Below are positions 24,980 to 32,016 of a DNA stretch of 64,000 nucleotides, one piece after another. The translations under genes and the position numbers were made by a program. The DNA comes from Chitinimonas viridis (GTDB taxonomy: Bacteria; Pseudomonadota; Gammaproteobacteria; Burkholderiales; Chitinimonadaceae). How positions within the stretch are numbered: the stretch's first letter is position 1; each line of letters begins with the position of its first letter. The notes beneath the pieces are model-generated. The model made no database searches and had not been told where the DNA came from. It saw nothing but the letters and a program-made list of their open reading frames with translations. The DNA lies in assembly GCF_030409555.1 (NCBI RefSeq), contig NZ_JAUFPU010000008.1, positions 268,034-332,033 on the forward strand. Reading direction: 5' to 3'.

Positions 24980-26326
24980 ATGAACAAGACGTTCGACATC
25001 GCCGTGGTAGGCGGCGGACCTGCCGGTGCGGCTACCGCGCTGAGTATCCGCCGACAATCCGGCCTGACGGTCGCCTTGGTAGAGAAGACAGATTACGGGC
25101 AGCCGCGCGTGGGGGAGACCCTCTCGCCCGGCGCCCGTTCCCTGTTGGAGTATCTGGAGGCGTGGCAGGCGTTTGAACAGGCCGGCCACGCCCCTGCCTA
25201 TGGCAATGCAGCTGCCTGGGGTAACGATGCCATCTATCAGCGCGATTTCATGTTCACCCCATTTGGCCATGGCTGGCATCTGGATAGGCGCCGGTTTGAT
25301 GCCGACCTGGTGGCCACGGCCGAGCACAAGGGTGTGGTGGTCTACCGCAATACCCTTCTGGAGCATGTAGAGCGCGAGGACGGTGGCTGCCGCCTGCGCT
25401 TGCGCCAAGGCGAGGACACGATGGGCCTGACTGCTCGATTTGTGGTGGATGCCAGTGGCAAGGGTCAGGTGGTAGCGCGCAAGCTGGGGGCGGAACGCCA
25501 GCTGATCGACAATATGGTGGCATTGGTGGCCGAGTACCCGGCCATGCCCGATGCCGACACTTTTACCCTGGTAGAGCCCTGCGCTCAGGGCTGGTTCTAT
25601 TCAGCCTGCCTGCCGGCTGAGGCGGGTGGGCGAACCTGGTGGGTCGCCTTGATGACGGATGCCGACCTGATACAGCAGCATGAACTGCGTGCGCCAGAGG
25701 TATGGTGGCGCTTGCTCAATGGCGCCCGGCATACCATGGCGAGGCTGGCCGGTGCGCAGGCACCAGTGCGCCTGCAGGTGGTGAGTGCCCACTCTGCCTT
25801 GCTTGAGCCGCTGTATGGGCAGGATTGGGTGGCGGTGGGGGATGCGGCAGGCAGCTATGACCCACTTTCGTCCAGCGGCATAGTCCGGGCGCTGGATGCG
25901 GGCATCCATACCGGCATGGCGGTTGTCCAGGCGCTGGCGGGCAATAGGGCCGCGCTGGCGCAACTGGCAGAGCGCCATGTGGGCGCCTATCAGCAATACC
26001 TGGGCACGCGGGCAAGTTACTACCAGATGGAACAGCGCTGGCCCGATAGCAATTTCTGGCGCCGGCGTCAGGCAGTGGTGACGCTGGCGCCGGACTGCCA
26101 GCTGGTGTCGGTGCCCAAGGCTGTCGATACAGTGGCCTGGCCCGCTGATCTGCAGCCCCTTGAACCTGCCAGCCTGCTCAGTGCCTGCAGCACGACCACC
26201 GCTGCAGCAGCCGTGGTGGCCGCCCATCCACAGCGCACCGAGGTGGGCGATGAACGCATCATCCTGGGCCTGCAATGGTTGCTGCAGGCCGGCTTGCTGG
26301 CCATTGCCAAGCCAGGTACGGCTTGA
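24980..26326 (+). CDS. LodB-like FAD-dependent maturase (tryptophan halogenase/hydroxylase fold)
   Basis: LodB homologues are flavin monooxygenases that modify the precursor oxidase so that the cysteine-tryptophylquinone cofactor can form. The 448-aa product has the FAD motif IAVVGGGPAGAATALSIRR, the GETLSPGARSLLEYL segment, WHLDRRRFDADL, and the second FAD motif WVAVGDAAGSYDPLSSSGIVRAL. It lies 8 bases after the oxidase gene, the usual lodAB arrangement, and the two must be cotranscribed. It ends 25 bases before the convergent arsC. Confidence 0.87.
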   Translation: MNKTFDIAVVGGGPAGAATALSIRRQSGLTVALVEKTDYGQPRVGETLSPGARSLLEYLEAWQAFEQAGHAPAYGNAAAWGNDAIYQRDFMFTPFGHGWHLDRRRFDADLVATAEHKGVVVYRNTLLEHVEREDGGCRLRLRQGEDTMGLTARFVVDASGKGQVVARKLGAERQLIDNMVALVAEYPAMPDADTFTLVEPCAQGWFYSACLPAEAGGRTWWVALMTDADLIQQHELRAPEVWWRLLNGARHTMARLAGAQAPVRLQVVSAHSALLEPLYGQDWVAVGDAAGSYDPLSSSGIVRALDAGIHTGMAVVQALAGNRAALAQLAERHVGAYQQYLGTRASYYQMEQRWPDSNFWRRRQAVVTLAPDCQLVSVPKAVDTVAWPADLQPLEPASLLSACSTTTAAAAVVAAHPQRTEVGDERIILGLQWLLQAGLLAIAKPGTA

Positions 26327-26351
26327 GGAGGGGGCGTGCAGCAGGCAAGCA

Positions 26352-26777
26352 CTACCTGACGCGCCGCCCCTGTTCGTCAATCACGACTTCGCCATCTTCC
26401 TTGGTAAACGGCCCCAGTTGCGGCAAGGGCAGGATATCCAGCACGGCTTCTGATGGCCGGCACAAGCGTGTACCGATGGGGGTGACCACCACCGGCCGAT
26501 TGATCAGGCTGGGGTGCTGCAACATGAAGTCGATCAACTGCGCATCGGTCCAGGCCGTGTCATCCAGATTCAGCTCGGCATAGGGCGTGCCCTTCTTGCG
26601 CAGCAGTTCGCGTACCGGTATGCCCATGGCTGCAATCAGGGCGACCAGGGTTTCGCGGTCGGGTGGGGTCTCCAGATAGTGCACCACCTGGGGTTCTATA
26701 CCGGTATTGCGTATCAACGCCAGGGTGTTGCGCGAGGTGCCGCAGGCTGGGTTGTGATAGATCGTGATCTGGGTCAT
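26352..26777 (-). CDS. arsC: Arsenate reductase, glutaredoxin-dependent type
   Basis: The 141-aa thioredoxin-fold enzyme reduces As(V) to As(III) with glutathione and glutaredoxin. The catalytic Cys is in IYHNPACGTSRNTLALIRN (Cys12). The arginines typical of the oxyanion site are seen in PIGTRLCRPSE and LINRPVVVTP. It is the last gene of the - strand arsenic operon, about 90 bases after the aquaporin gene. It belongs to a different fold from the two low-molecular-weight phosphatase-type reductases in the same operon. Confidence 0.93.
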   Translation of the reverse strand: MTQITIYHNPACGTSRNTLALIRNTGIEPQVVHYLETPPDRETLVALIAAMGIPVRELLRKKGTPYAELNLDDTAWTDAQLIDFMLQHPSLINRPVVVTPIGTRLCRPSEAVLDILPLPQLGPFTKEDGEVVIDEQGRRVR

Positions 26778-26867
26778 GGGTGTACTGTCAGTCGAGGGGG
26801 TGCTGGTGGATTAGCAGGCAGGGCTGCCATGGCTGATAGCTTTTGGTGAAGGCGTCTTTCCGAAGGC

Positions 26868-27587
26868 TTACTTCAGGGGGTGCACCGGGCGATCCTCGCC
26901 GGCATTGGCCATCAAGTCCAGCGACAGGGCGGCCTTGTCGCGCAGCAGCCAGCCAAAAACCAGTGTCGCGGTCACCGCGCCTACCAGTTGCGCGACGATA
27001 AAGCCGGGTGCATCCACGGGCCGTATGCCAGCAAAGGTATCGCTGGCTGCGCGTGCCAAGGTGACTGCCGGGTTGGCAAACGAGGTGGACGCGGTAAACC
27101 AGTAGGCACCGACGATATAGGACGCCACCGCATACGGTACTGCCTCTGGCCGGCTGCGCGAGCAGCCAAAGATCACCGCCAGCAAGCCAAAAGTGGCAAT
27201 GAATTCGCTCCACCATTGTGCCGGGCCGGTACGCACATGCTGTGACGCGAAAAACAAGGCCTCCCCAAACATGCCATGGGCTGCAGCCACGCCGCAGAAT
27301 GCGCCGGCAAGCTGCGCCAGCACATACAGCGAGGCATCCCGGCTGCTCAGTTCACGACGCAGTGCCGCTGCCAGGGTAACGGCGGGATTGAAGTGTGCCC
27401 CGGATATACCGCCAAAGGTCAGTATCAGGGCAATCAGCCCGCCACCGGTTGCCAGGGCATTGGCCATGAGCGCCACGCCCGTATTCCCGCCAGACAGGCG
27501 CTCGGCCATGATGCCGGAGCCCACAACCACCGCAAGCAGAAAGGCAGTACCCAGCCACTCGGCAAATAATCGACGATGCAAATCCAT
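26868..27587 (-). CDS. aqpS: AqpS-like aquaglyceroporin (arsenical channel)
   Basis: A 239-aa six-helix MIP channel with both pore motifs, HFNPAVTLAA (loop B) and FANPAVTLAR (loop E). The second motif reads NPAV rather than the usual NPAR, so the selectivity-filter Arg is replaced by Val. This is also reported for the arsenical channel AqpS and predicts a wider pore. In this operon it would let As(III), formed by the arsenate reductases, flow out down its gradient. The start ATG lies 3 bases after the upstream arsC stop. Confidence 0.87.
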   Translation of the reverse strand: MDLHRRLFAEWLGTAFLLAVVVGSGIMAERLSGGNTGVALMANALATGGGLIALILTFGGISGAHFNPAVTLAAALRRELSSRDASLYVLAQLAGAFCGVAAAHGMFGEALFFASQHVRTGPAQWWSEFIATFGLLAVIFGCSRSRPEAVPYAVASYIVGAYWFTASTSFANPAVTLARAASDTFAGIRPVDAPGFIVAQLVGAVTATLVFGWLLRDKAALSLDLMANAGEDRPVHPLK

Positions 27588-27590
27588 GAC

Positions 27591-28085
27591 TTACTGTTCT
27601 CCCAGCTTGCGCAGCTCATGCTGCAAAGACATCCGGTCTATCTTCTCCAGCGGAAGGCTCAGGAAGATACGGATACGGTTGGTGATTTCCATCAGGGTCT
27701 TGTTGAAGGCCTGCCGCTTTACCGCGTCATCGCCTTCCACTTGTGATGGGTCGCTAAACCCCCAGTGTGCGGTAATCGGTTGCCCTGGCCAGGCAGGGCA
27801 GGCTTCGCCCGCCGCCTTGTCGCAAACGGTAAAGATGAAGTCCATGGCCGGGGCGGTGGGGGTGGCGAATTCATCCCAGCTCTTGCTACGCAGATTAGTG
27901 CTGGCGTAGCCATGCAGGCGCAAGGCCTCAAGCGTCAATGGGTTGACTGCATCCTTGGGGAAGCTCCCCGCACTGAATGCCTGGAATTGCCCCTTGCCCA
28001 GATGGTTCATGGTGGATTCGGCCAGTATGCTGCGTGCCGAATTACCGGTGCAGATGAAGAGGACGTTGTAGACCTTGTCCGACAT
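27591..28085 (-). CDS. arsC: Arsenate reductase, low-molecular-weight phosphatase type (copy a)
   Basis: A 164-aa protein with the P-loop CTGNSARS (residues 12-19) followed by ILAES, as in thioredoxin-coupled ArsC and LMW protein tyrosine phosphatases. A second Cys lies in FTVCDKAAGEACPAWPG, which supplies the redox-shuttle cysteines. It reduces arsenate to arsenite. The C-terminal helix IRIFLSLPLEKIDRMSLQHELRKLG is longer than in copy b. It sits between arsA and the aquaporin on the same strand. Confidence 0.9.
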   Translation of the reverse strand: MSDKVYNVLFICTGNSARSILAESTMNHLGKGQFQAFSAGSFPKDAVNPLTLEALRLHGYASTNLRSKSWDEFATPTAPAMDFIFTVCDKAAGEACPAWPGQPITAHWGFSDPSQVEGDDAVKRQAFNKTLMEITNRIRIFLSLPLEKIDRMSLQHELRKLGEQ

Positions 28086-28109
28086 GGTGGCATCTCCGTG
28101 TTGAGGGGC

Positions 28110-29864
28110 TTAGGGCTGGGTAAGCTGGCGCAGGCGCTCAAGCCCGACCGGCTCTTGGACCTGCAGCGGAACCACGGCATAGCGGCTTGCATGCTGACTG
28201 GCGACGGCAGCCAATTGTGCTTGCTCATTGGCGGCCCGTTGCTGCAGTAGCGGCGATGTGGGCTTGGCGGCCGCAAGGCTCTGGTTTACTACCCAAGCCC
28301 AGGGCTCTATGCCAGCACGGCGCAGATCGGCCTGCAGATTGGCGGCTTCCAGTACTGGCGTGGTTTCGGCCAGGGTGGCGATCAGTACCTTGGTCTGCCT
28401 TGAATCCTGCAACTGCATCATGGGCGTGGTGAAGTGCAGGCCGCCGCCGGCCATCTTTTTACGGATTTCCCTGTCATAGGCGCCGGTGGCATCCAGCAGC
28501 ATCAGGGTGTGCCCGGTTGGCGCAGTATCCATCACCACAAAACGCCGCCCGGCCTCACGGATCACGCGCGAGAACGCCTGGAAGACGGCGATCTCTTCGG
28601 TACAGGGTGAGCGCAGGTCCTCCGCGAGCATTGCCCGGCCGGCCTCGTCGAGATGCCTGCCTTTGCTGGCCAGTACCTCCTGACGATAGCGTTCGGTTTC
28701 GGCCTTGGGATCGATGCGCGATACCGCCAGATTGTCCAAAGTGCCTGCGACCATATCGGCCAGATGGGCAGCAGGGTCTGACGTCGTCAGATGGACTAGC
28801 AGGCCCCGCTCGGCCAGTGCCACGGCTATCGCGGCTGCCAGTGTGGTCTTACCCACACCGCCCTTGCCCATGACCATGATCAGGCCGTGCCCGTCAGCCG
28901 CCAAGCCATTCAGCAGCCCTGCCAGCTTGGGTAGTGGCGGCATCGCTTTGTTGACCTCCTGGGTCGTTGCCATACTTTCGTCCATGGCAAACAGCCGGCG
29001 CAGTGCTGACAACCCCACCAGATTGTCGGCTTTTAGCGATAGGCGATCTGTCGGCAAATGCGCCAGGGCGGGGGGAAGCTGCGCCAAGGCTGCGGCCTCG
29101 CGATTCGCCAGTGCATGGGCGAGCGGGTCGATCTGCCCCTCGGTCTCTGGCATCAGCCCGTTGATCACCAGGTGCTGGCGCTGAAAGCCAATGGCAGCCA
29201 GTTCTGCCTGTGTGCGGGCCGCCTCTGCCAGGCTGGAGCGCTGTGCGCGTGCTACAAGCACCAGGCGGGTGCGAGCGGGATCGGCCAGTGCTGCCACGGC
29301 ATCGTGATACTGGGCTCGCTGCTTTTCCAAACCGGCAAGCGGTCCTAGGCAAGATGCCCCCTCGGGGTTGTGTTCAATAAAGCCACTCCACGCACCAGGT
29401 AGCTGCAGCAGGCGGATGGTGTGACCGGTCGGGGCAGTATCGAACACGATGTGGTCGAAATCTCGCACCAATGCTGCGTCGGTGAGCAACTGGGTAAATT
29501 CATCAAAGGCGGCAATCTCGGTGGTACAGGCACCTGACAATTGCTCCTCGATATCGCGAACGACCTTGTCAGGTAGGACCCCACGCACGGGGCCGACTAT
29601 GCGGTCGCGGTACTGCTGAGCGGCGCCTTGTGGGTCGATCTCCAGCGCGGACAGCCCTGGTACGGAATCGATGGCGACAATCTGGTTGCCTATGGCCTGG
29701 TTGAGCACCTGACCCACATTGGATGCCGGGTCGGTACTCACCAGCAGTACGCGCTTACCCTGGTCTGCCAGTTGCACCGCCGTTGCACAGGCGATTGATG
29801 TCTTACCCACACCGCCTTTGCCGGTAAAGAATAGATGCCGTGGTGCATTGAGCAGGAATTGCAT
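28110..29864 (-). CDS. arsA: Arsenite efflux ATPase ArsA
   Basis: ArsA is the soluble ATPase that energises arsenite extrusion through ArsB. The 584-aa protein has two homologous halves, each with a P-loop (FFTGKGGVGKTS at about residue 12; MVMGKGGVGKTT at about 330) and a DTAPTGHT signal. Metalloid cysteines are seen in LSGACTTEIAAF and RSPCTEEIAVF, with another Cys in GASCLGPL. ATG 29864 (MQFLLNAPRHLFFTG) gives the canonical N-terminus. No arsB or acr3 pump gene is present in the window, so its partner must be elsewhere, or the MFS or aquaporin routes substitute. Confidence 0.95.
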   Translation of the reverse strand: MQFLLNAPRHLFFTGKGGVGKTSIACATAVQLADQGKRVLLVSTDPASNVGQVLNQAIGNQIVAIDSVPGLSALEIDPQGAAQQYRDRIVGPVRGVLPDKVVRDIEEQLSGACTTEIAAFDEFTQLLTDAALVRDFDHIVFDTAPTGHTIRLLQLPGAWSGFIEHNPEGASCLGPLAGLEKQRAQYHDAVAALADPARTRLVLVARAQRSSLAEAARTQAELAAIGFQRQHLVINGLMPETEGQIDPLAHALANREAAALAQLPPALAHLPTDRLSLKADNLVGLSALRRLFAMDESMATTQEVNKAMPPLPKLAGLLNGLAADGHGLIMVMGKGGVGKTTLAAAIAVALAERGLLVHLTTSDPAAHLADMVAGTLDNLAVSRIDPKAETERYRQEVLASKGRHLDEAGRAMLAEDLRSPCTEEIAVFQAFSRVIREAGRRFVVMDTAPTGHTLMLLDATGAYDREIRKKMAGGGLHFTTPMMQLQDSRQTKVLIATLAETTPVLEAANLQADLRRAGIEPWAWVVNQSLAAAKPTSPLLQQRAANEQAQLAAVASQHASRYAVVPLQVQEPVGLERLRQLTQP

Positions 29865-29878
29865 GGCTATCCCCTTGG

Positions 29879-30241
29879 TTAACAGCAACCTGGCCCAGAG
29901 CAACTGCCGGTAGCAGGTTGGACTTGCACCGCCAAACTGCTGATACCGGCCCAGCGTGCCAGTTCGGCACGGCGTGGGTAGCGACCGGCCAGGGCTATCT
30001 CGCCATCGACCAGAATCAGTGGCAGGCCTTCCTGGCCCGAACGCTCCAAAAACTGCTTCACGGCTGCCTGCTGCGCAAAGACCAGCGGTTGCTGTGCCAG
30101 GTTGAAGCGCTCCACCTGGCCTCCTTGGCGCTTGAGCCAGTCCAGGTCTGCGGCAAAGGTGAGCAGCGCCTGATCGACATCTGTGCCACATACGCCGCTG
30201 CTGCAGCACAGCGCTGGATCAAAGATTTGAATACTTGGCAT
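29879..30241 (-). CDS. arsD: Arsenite metallochaperone ArsD
   Basis: ArsD passes As(III) to ArsA and binds its own promoter weakly. The 120-aa sequence MPSIQIFDPALCCSSGVCGTDVD contains the essential Cys12, Cys13 and Cys18. The thioredoxin-like core continues through LPLILVDGEIALAGRYPRRAELARW. The tail SCSGPGCC supplies the additional CC pair seen in classic ArsD. It precedes arsA by 14 bases on the same strand. Confidence 0.94.
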   Translation of the reverse strand: MPSIQIFDPALCCSSGVCGTDVDQALLTFAADLDWLKRQGGQVERFNLAQQPLVFAQQAAVKQFLERSGQEGLPLILVDGEIALAGRYPRRAELARWAGISSLAVQVQPATGSCSGPGCC

Positions 30242-30250
30242 GCGATCTCC

Positions 30251-30727
30251 TCAAGCCCCGATCAGACCGATGCGATCCAGCTCGGGCTTGAGCCTGGCCT
30301 TGTCGGCAAGCAGATCAGGAGGAAGGGCGAGGAAGGCTTCGATTCGGCCACGCAGAATGCGGTAGGCTTTTTCAAAGGCGGCATCGATTTCGGCATCGGT
30401 ACCGGTCGCATGGGCTGGATCTTCCACTCCCCAATGTGCACGCAGCACCGGGCCCAGGTAGGCAGGGCAGGTTTCGCCGGCGGCGCTGCCACAGACGGTA
30501 ATCACCACGTCCGGTGTCATCGGCAGGTTATCCCAAGACTTGCTGTGCAGGCCTTGGGTCGAGATGCCTTCACGTTCCAACAGTGCCAGGGAGCGCGGGT
30601 GGACATAGCCGGCCGGCTTGCTGCCAGCGCTGATGGCGCGGATGCCTTCTGGCGCCAGGGCATTGATGGTGGCCTCGGCCAGGATGGAGCGGCAGGAGTT
30701 ACCGGTACAAAGTATCAGGATATTCAT
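30251..30727 (-). CDS. arsC: Arsenate reductase, low-molecular-weight phosphatase type (copy b)
   Basis: A 158-aa protein with CTGNSCRSILAEA (catalytic Cys7 in the P-loop, an additional Cys12), SKSWDN, and VCGSAAGETCPAYLGPVLRAHWGVEDPA. The aspartate general acid and the shuttle cysteines fit thioredoxin-coupled ArsC. It begins exactly where arsR ends (the TAG abuts the ATG), indicating translational coupling. Copy a and copy b are paralogues of only moderate similarity, so the operon carries both plus a glutaredoxin-type enzyme. Confidence 0.9.
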   Translation of the reverse strand: MNILILCTGNSCRSILAEATINALAPEGIRAISAGSKPAGYVHPRSLALLEREGISTQGLHSKSWDNLPMTPDVVITVCGSAAGETCPAYLGPVLRAHWGVEDPAHATGTDAEIDAAFEKAYRILRGRIEAFLALPPDLLADKARLKPELDRIGLIGA

Positions 30728-31084
30728 CTAAGGCTCACAGCAAGAAGGGGAAGCGTTGGCACTAGTAGCCGGTGCGGCCAGCTCAGCACATTGTTCGGGA
30801 TGCCCGCCGCAGCAGTGGTCTGTCAGAAAACCGGTCACTTGCCGCATCAGGGCCAGGTTGGCGCGATAGCGCTGAAACCGCCCCTCTTGTTCCACCGTCA
30901 CTAGGCCGGCATGCGCCAGGTTCTTCAGGTGAAAGGAGAGATTGGATGGCGCCATATCCAGCCGGCTGGCCAACTCGCCGGCCACAATGCCGGTACCGCC
31001 TGCGCCCACCAGCAGCAGATAGGTATCCAGGCGGGCGCTGGAGGAGAGCGCCTCAAAAACCTGCAGTGCGGAGATTTTGTCCAT
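30728..31084 (-). CDS. arsR: ArsR-family repressor 1
   Basis: A 118-aa winged-helix ArsR/SmtB protein with ALSSSARLDTYLLL, the recognition helix segment SRLDMAPSNLSFHLKNLAHAGLVTVEQEGRFQRYRANL, and C-terminal thiols DHCCGGHPEQC and SCCEP that would sense As(III). The metalloid site is thus at the C-terminus rather than in the alpha-3 CVC position of plasmid R773 ArsR. ATG 31084 is chosen; a TTG six codons earlier lies inside the inverted repeat. It heads the arsC-arsD-arsA-arsC-aqpS-arsC operon and probably represses it. Confidence 0.9.
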   Translation of the reverse strand: MDKISALQVFEALSSSARLDTYLLLVGAGGTGIVAGELASRLDMAPSNLSFHLKNLAHAGLVTVEQEGRFQRYRANLALMRQVTGFLTDHCCGGHPEQCAELAAPATSANASPSCCEP

Positions 31085-31096
31085 GGTGGGATATTG

Positions 31097-31114
31097 TTTC
31101 AAATTTTATTGAAA
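31097..31114 (-). promoter_or_regulatory. Inverted repeat upstream of arsR 1 (candidate ArsR operator)
   Basis: TTTCAA (31097-31102) and TTGAAA (31109-31114) are perfect 6-bp arms around a 6-base AT centre, in a very AT-rich stretch 13 bases upstream of the arsR 1 ATG. Position and symmetry suit an autoregulatory ArsR dimer site. A promoter for the downstream ars genes probably overlaps it and the tail of arsR 2. Confidence 0.5.
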
Positions 31115-31131
31115 TATTGAACTGCAAAAAA

Positions 31132-31455
31132 TCAACCACAGCAGCTGTTCTCTTGCACGGCAGCACAGGACGCTGCCGTGCAGCAGTTTTCAGTCATGTA
31201 GCGCAGCAGGTCGTTCATGGTGTCGAAATTGGCGGCATAGTGGATAAACCGCCCTTCCTGCCGTGCCTGGATCAGGCCGGCACGATTCAGCTCCTTCAGG
31301 TGGAAGGAGAGGGTGGCAGGCGCCACGGCAAGCATCTCGCCTATCTTGCCCACTGTCATGCCTGCCGGGCCTTGAACCACCAGCAGACGGAAAATCGCTA
31401 GGCGGGTGTCCTGGGCGAGGGCGGCAAGCAGGTTGACGACGGTTTTACTTTCCAT
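31132..31455 (-). CDS. arsR: ArsR-family repressor 2
   Basis: A 107-aa ArsR/SmtB winged-helix protein: ALAQDTRLAIFRLLVVQGPAGMTVGKIGEMLAVAPATLSFHLKELNRAGLIQARQEGRFIHYAANFDTMNDLL. Its C-terminus has ENCCTAASC and SCCG, again CC-type metalloid sensing. It is only distantly related to repressor 1 and sits just upstream in the same direction. The two may control different promoters: one the ars operon here, the other the 17802 operon or repressor 1 itself. Confidence 0.9.
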   Translation of the reverse strand: MESKTVVNLLAALAQDTRLAIFRLLVVQGPAGMTVGKIGEMLAVAPATLSFHLKELNRAGLIQARQEGRFIHYAANFDTMNDLLRYMTENCCTAASCAAVQENSCCG

Positions 31456-31576
31456 GATTCTATGTTAGTGGAAGTGTTGTAGGGTGGTCAAGCCCATGCG
31501 CGTAGGCGAGACCGAAATCGAGCAGCCCATATGGTCACAGCACCACTCATTCCTACCGGGCTGGGAGCGGCCTCGG

Positions 31577-31867
31577 TCAGTCCGTCAGCAGGCTGCTTAG
31601 GTGGCTGGCGGCCATGCTGGGTACAAACTCAATGATGTCATAATCGGCGATTTCTTCCCGCCAGAACGGATCCAGGCGAACGATGGCCTCTACTTCGTGC
31701 TTGCTGCCTGCCTGGGCCAGGATGATGCCGCCGGTGCGTGGCTGCTTGCGGCCAGACAGCAGGAAGTGCCCCGAAGCGTAGTGGGCTTCCAGGAAGCGTT
31801 TATGTTCTGCGACAAAGGCATCTACGGTATCGAGCGGTTTCTTGTAGCTAAGGATGATGGCGAACAT
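31577..31867 (-). CDS. YciI family protein
   Basis: A 96-aa ferredoxin-like fold protein (dimeric alpha-beta barrel): MFAIILSYKKPLDTVDAFVAEHKRFLEAHYASGHFLLSGRKQPRTGGIILAQ. It has the conserved His-Asp pair region of YciI and an ending in FVPSM. YciI proteins are small presumed enzymes of unclear reaction. It is transcribed toward the ars genes but separated from arsR 2 by 120 bases, so it is probably not part of the operon. Confidence 0.85.
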   Translation of the reverse strand: MFAIILSYKKPLDTVDAFVAEHKRFLEAHYASGHFLLSGRKQPRTGGIILAQAGSKHEVEAIVRLDPFWREEIADYDIIEFVPSMAASHLSSLLTD

Positions 31868-31972
31868 GGCTAGTCTGTTGGCGGGGTGGTGGTGTTGGCG
31901 ACGACAGTACTTGCCGCGCGCCTCGGCATCATAGCGCGGTGGGGTGCTGGCAGGGGGCCATCCATTGCCCTG

Positions 31973-32009
31973 TGGCCGGCTCCATTGTTGCTTGTGGAGG
32001 AGCCGGCCA
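31973..32009 (-). terminator. Strong stem-loop after the beta-1,3-glucanase-like gene
   Basis: TGGCCGGCTCC (31973-31983) and GGAGCCGGCCA (31999-32009) form a perfect 11-bp stem. It begins 8 bases after the stop of the - strand gene at 32017. No clear U-tract follows on that strand, so termination is likely but not certain. Confidence 0.55.
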
Positions 32010-32016
32010 TTCTGTA

